A DNA stretch of 9,831 nt, from positions 1 through 9,831 of the forward strand of contig JBGAHT010000073.1 of assembly GCA_044226035.1 (NCBI GenBank), given 5' to 3'. The notes beneath the pieces are model-generated. The model was not told where the DNA came from, searched no databases, and was given only the letters and a program-made list of their open reading frames with translations. This stretch comes from Pseudoluteimonas sp044226035 (GTDB lineage Bacteria; Pseudomonadota; Gammaproteobacteria; Xanthomonadales; Xanthomonadaceae). Positions within the stretch are counted from its first letter, which is position 1. Each line of letters starts with the position of its first letter. Position numbers and translations under genes: made by a program. Positions 9,171 through 9,831 of this stretch are shown here, piece after piece.

Positions 9171-9512
9171 TCAAGGCTTGGTGGCAGGGCGGGCGCGTTT
9201 TGTTGCTGATCGGTGCGTTTCACTTTTTGCGGCCAGCTCGAGCGTGTCCGCAGCTCTTCGAACGTGTGTTAGGGCCTGTTGAACAATGGACGCTCCTTCG
9301 ACACCCGAATAGAGCTCGGCGACGGCTTTAAGGCAGTAGTTCACAACTGACGTTGGCGCGCCCAGCTGCTCGCTCTCATAGCGAGACAGGCAACTGCGAT
9401 CGACGCCAAGTCGTTTCGCAAACTCCGCTTGGGTTGAAGCCCCTCGCGCTGCGATCAATAGCTCTCGCTGGGATGTAGGAAACGTGCGCGTCACATTGCT
9501 ATAATTACACAT
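9171..9512 (-). CDS. Small XRE-type helix-turn-helix regulator
   Basis: This is 113 residues from an ATG at 9512 (MCNYSNVTRTFPTSQRELLI) to a TGA at 9171-9173. The DNA-binding core is clear: QAEFAKRLG (about 28-36) forms the first helix, then VDRS and CLSRYESEQLG (about 41-51) the recognition helix, followed by APTSVVNYCLKAVAELYSG. This is the Cro/C1-type arrangement. The C-terminal tail is basic (KRARPATKP) and may be disordered. The frame is open further upstream, to 9752, but that extension crosses the divergent gene and is not plausible. A GTG at 9494 is an alternative start. There is no Shine-Dalgarno before either start. A TATAGC-like -10 (complement of 9517-9522) would put transcription close to the ATG, so a leaderless message is possible. 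It faces away from the AAA+-like gene and probably regulates itself and that gene. Confidence 0.75.
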   Translation of the reverse strand: MCNYSNVTRTFPTSQRELLIAARGASTQAEFAKRLGVDRSCLSRYESEQLGAPTSVVNYCLKAVAELYSGVEGASIVQQALTHVRRAADTLELAAKSETHRSATKRARPATKP

Positions 9513-9524
9513 TAATGCTATAAC
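9495..9524. promoter_or_regulatory. Direct repeat (ATTGCTATAAT / AATGCTATAAC) with promoter-like elements
   Basis: ATTGCTATAAT (9495-9505) and AATGCTATAAC (9514-9524) are 19 bp apart and share TGCTATAA, within an AT-rich patch that is unusual for this window. For the plus-strand gene, TTGCTA (9496-9501) and TATAAC (9519-9524) make a -35/-10 pair with 17-bp spacing. TGCTATAAT (9497-9505) is also an ideal extended -10. The repeats overlap the start of the XRE-type gene. They could be the regulator's operator sites, so that binding would block both promoters; this is inference from position. Confidence 0.5.
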
Positions 9525-9573
9525 AGCACATACGTCATTAGCAGTGAGCGCCGCTTCCCGTACTATTCGCCCC

Positions 9574-9578
9574 AGGAG
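9574..9578 (+). promoter_or_regulatory. Ribosome binding site (AGGAG) deciding the start at 9585
   Basis: AGGAG at 9574-9578 lies six bases before the ATG at 9585. It is one of the best Shine-Dalgarno sequences in the window and fixes the start of the partial plus-strand gene. Confidence 0.8.
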
Positions 9579-9584
9579 AGCCCC

Positions 9585-9831
9585 ATGGCGCGTGCAGATC
9601 AACTCAAAGCGCTTCTGCGCGCCTACGCGGGCGAAGAAGATGCGCAGTTCTTCTCGGTTGCGCTGCAAATGGCGGCCGATGAGGCGCAACGCGGGCACAC
9701 TAGGCTCGCTGCAGAGCTGCGCGCGCTCATTGAGACCGCCAAGGCAAAGCAATTCTCAAAGCCGACTTCGCGCCCCATCCCGTTGGCCCAGCCGAAGGGG
9801 GATTTGGCAGAACTTCTAACTGTTCAGTATC
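9585..9831 (+). CDS. N-terminal part of a probable AAA+ ATPase (IetA-like), runs off the window
   Basis: An open frame of 82 codons starts at the ATG at 9585 behind a strong ribosome site and continues past the window end. The protein begins MARADQLKALLRAYAGEEDA, then QFFSVALQMAADEAQRGHTR, an all-helical segment. A short linker (KPTSRPIPLAQP) and KGDLAELLTVQY follow at about residues 59-82. I recall this N-terminal layout (MARADQ..., helices with ALQMAA.EA..GH..LA.ELR, then P.G.LA.LL) from AAA+ ATPases encoded next to S8 subtilisin-like proteases, known as IetA of the ietAS plasmid-stability and anti-phage module. The Walker A and B motifs lie beyond the window, so neither ATPase identity nor the partner protease is shown here. 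The divergent XRE-type gene and the lower GC fit an accessory operon. Confidence 0.6.
   Translation, partial: MARADQLKALLRAYAGEEDAQFFSVALQMAADEAQRGHTRLAAELRALIETAKAKQFSKPTSRPIPLAQPKGDLAELLTVQY

Noticed and set aside
9513..9752. N-terminal extension of the XRE-type protein by 80 residues
   Set aside because: It crosses the promoter region and the well-supported divergent gene, has no domain signal, and the HTH domain is complete without it.
8836..9831. Integrase, transposase or CRISPR array at the island edge
   Set aside because: Both strands were read. No recombinase motif, terminal inverted repeat or regularly spaced repeat was found.

Overview
The window looks like a chromosomal segment from a high-GC gammaproteobacterium of the Xanthomonadaceae/Lysobacteraceae type. 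The basis is the very GC-rich coding sequence, the RpoD sequence, the order fmt-rsmB ... lipid A-type acyltransferase-dtd-rpoD-tRNA, and a Xanthomonad/Pseudomonad-style REP sequence. The assignment rests on recalled family similarity, not on a search.

Layout. 1-1454: the 3' end of fmt, coupled by an ATGA overlap to rsmB. 1485-5202: three putative sugar-transfer genes, namely an ArnT/PMT-like integral-membrane glycosyltransferase (+), a MurG-like GT-B glycosyltransferase (-) and a divergent, poorly known GT-B-like protein (+). 5204-6149: an LpxL/HtrB-type acyltransferase (-). 6150-6213: a REP-type inverted repeat. 6225-6657: dtd (+). 6714-8735: rpoD with a perfect TATAAT upstream and a strong intrinsic terminator downstream. 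8760-8835: a CAU-anticodon tRNA, probably tRNA-Ile2. 8836-9170: no credible gene. 9171-9831: lower-GC accessory-looking DNA with a small XRE-type regulator gene (-) facing away from the N-terminal part of a gene (+) that resembles the AAA+ ATPase of IetA-type ATPase/subtilase modules.

Functionally, the housekeeping part covers initiator-tRNA formylation, 16S rRNA methylation, D-aminoacyl-tRNA proofreading, the primary sigma factor and probably AUA decoding. The middle genes probably act on the cell envelope (sugar transfer and lipid acylation), but their substrates cannot be read from sequence.

Sequence quality matters here. From about 4.59 to 8.0 kb every gene is interrupted by small indels, including the essential rpoD, which also carries an imperfect 67-bp extra copy of a conserved segment. 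The regions before 4.59 kb and after 8.0 kb read cleanly. I read this as draft or low-coverage consensus error, not biology, so these genes are annotated as single reconstructed CDSs.

The most interesting place is the right end. A tRNA gene is followed by a compositional shift, and a regulator/ATPase divergent pair shares a repeat-containing intergenic region. It may be the edge of a genomic island carrying a plasmid-stability or anti-phage module. The window ends before the ATPase core and any partner protease.
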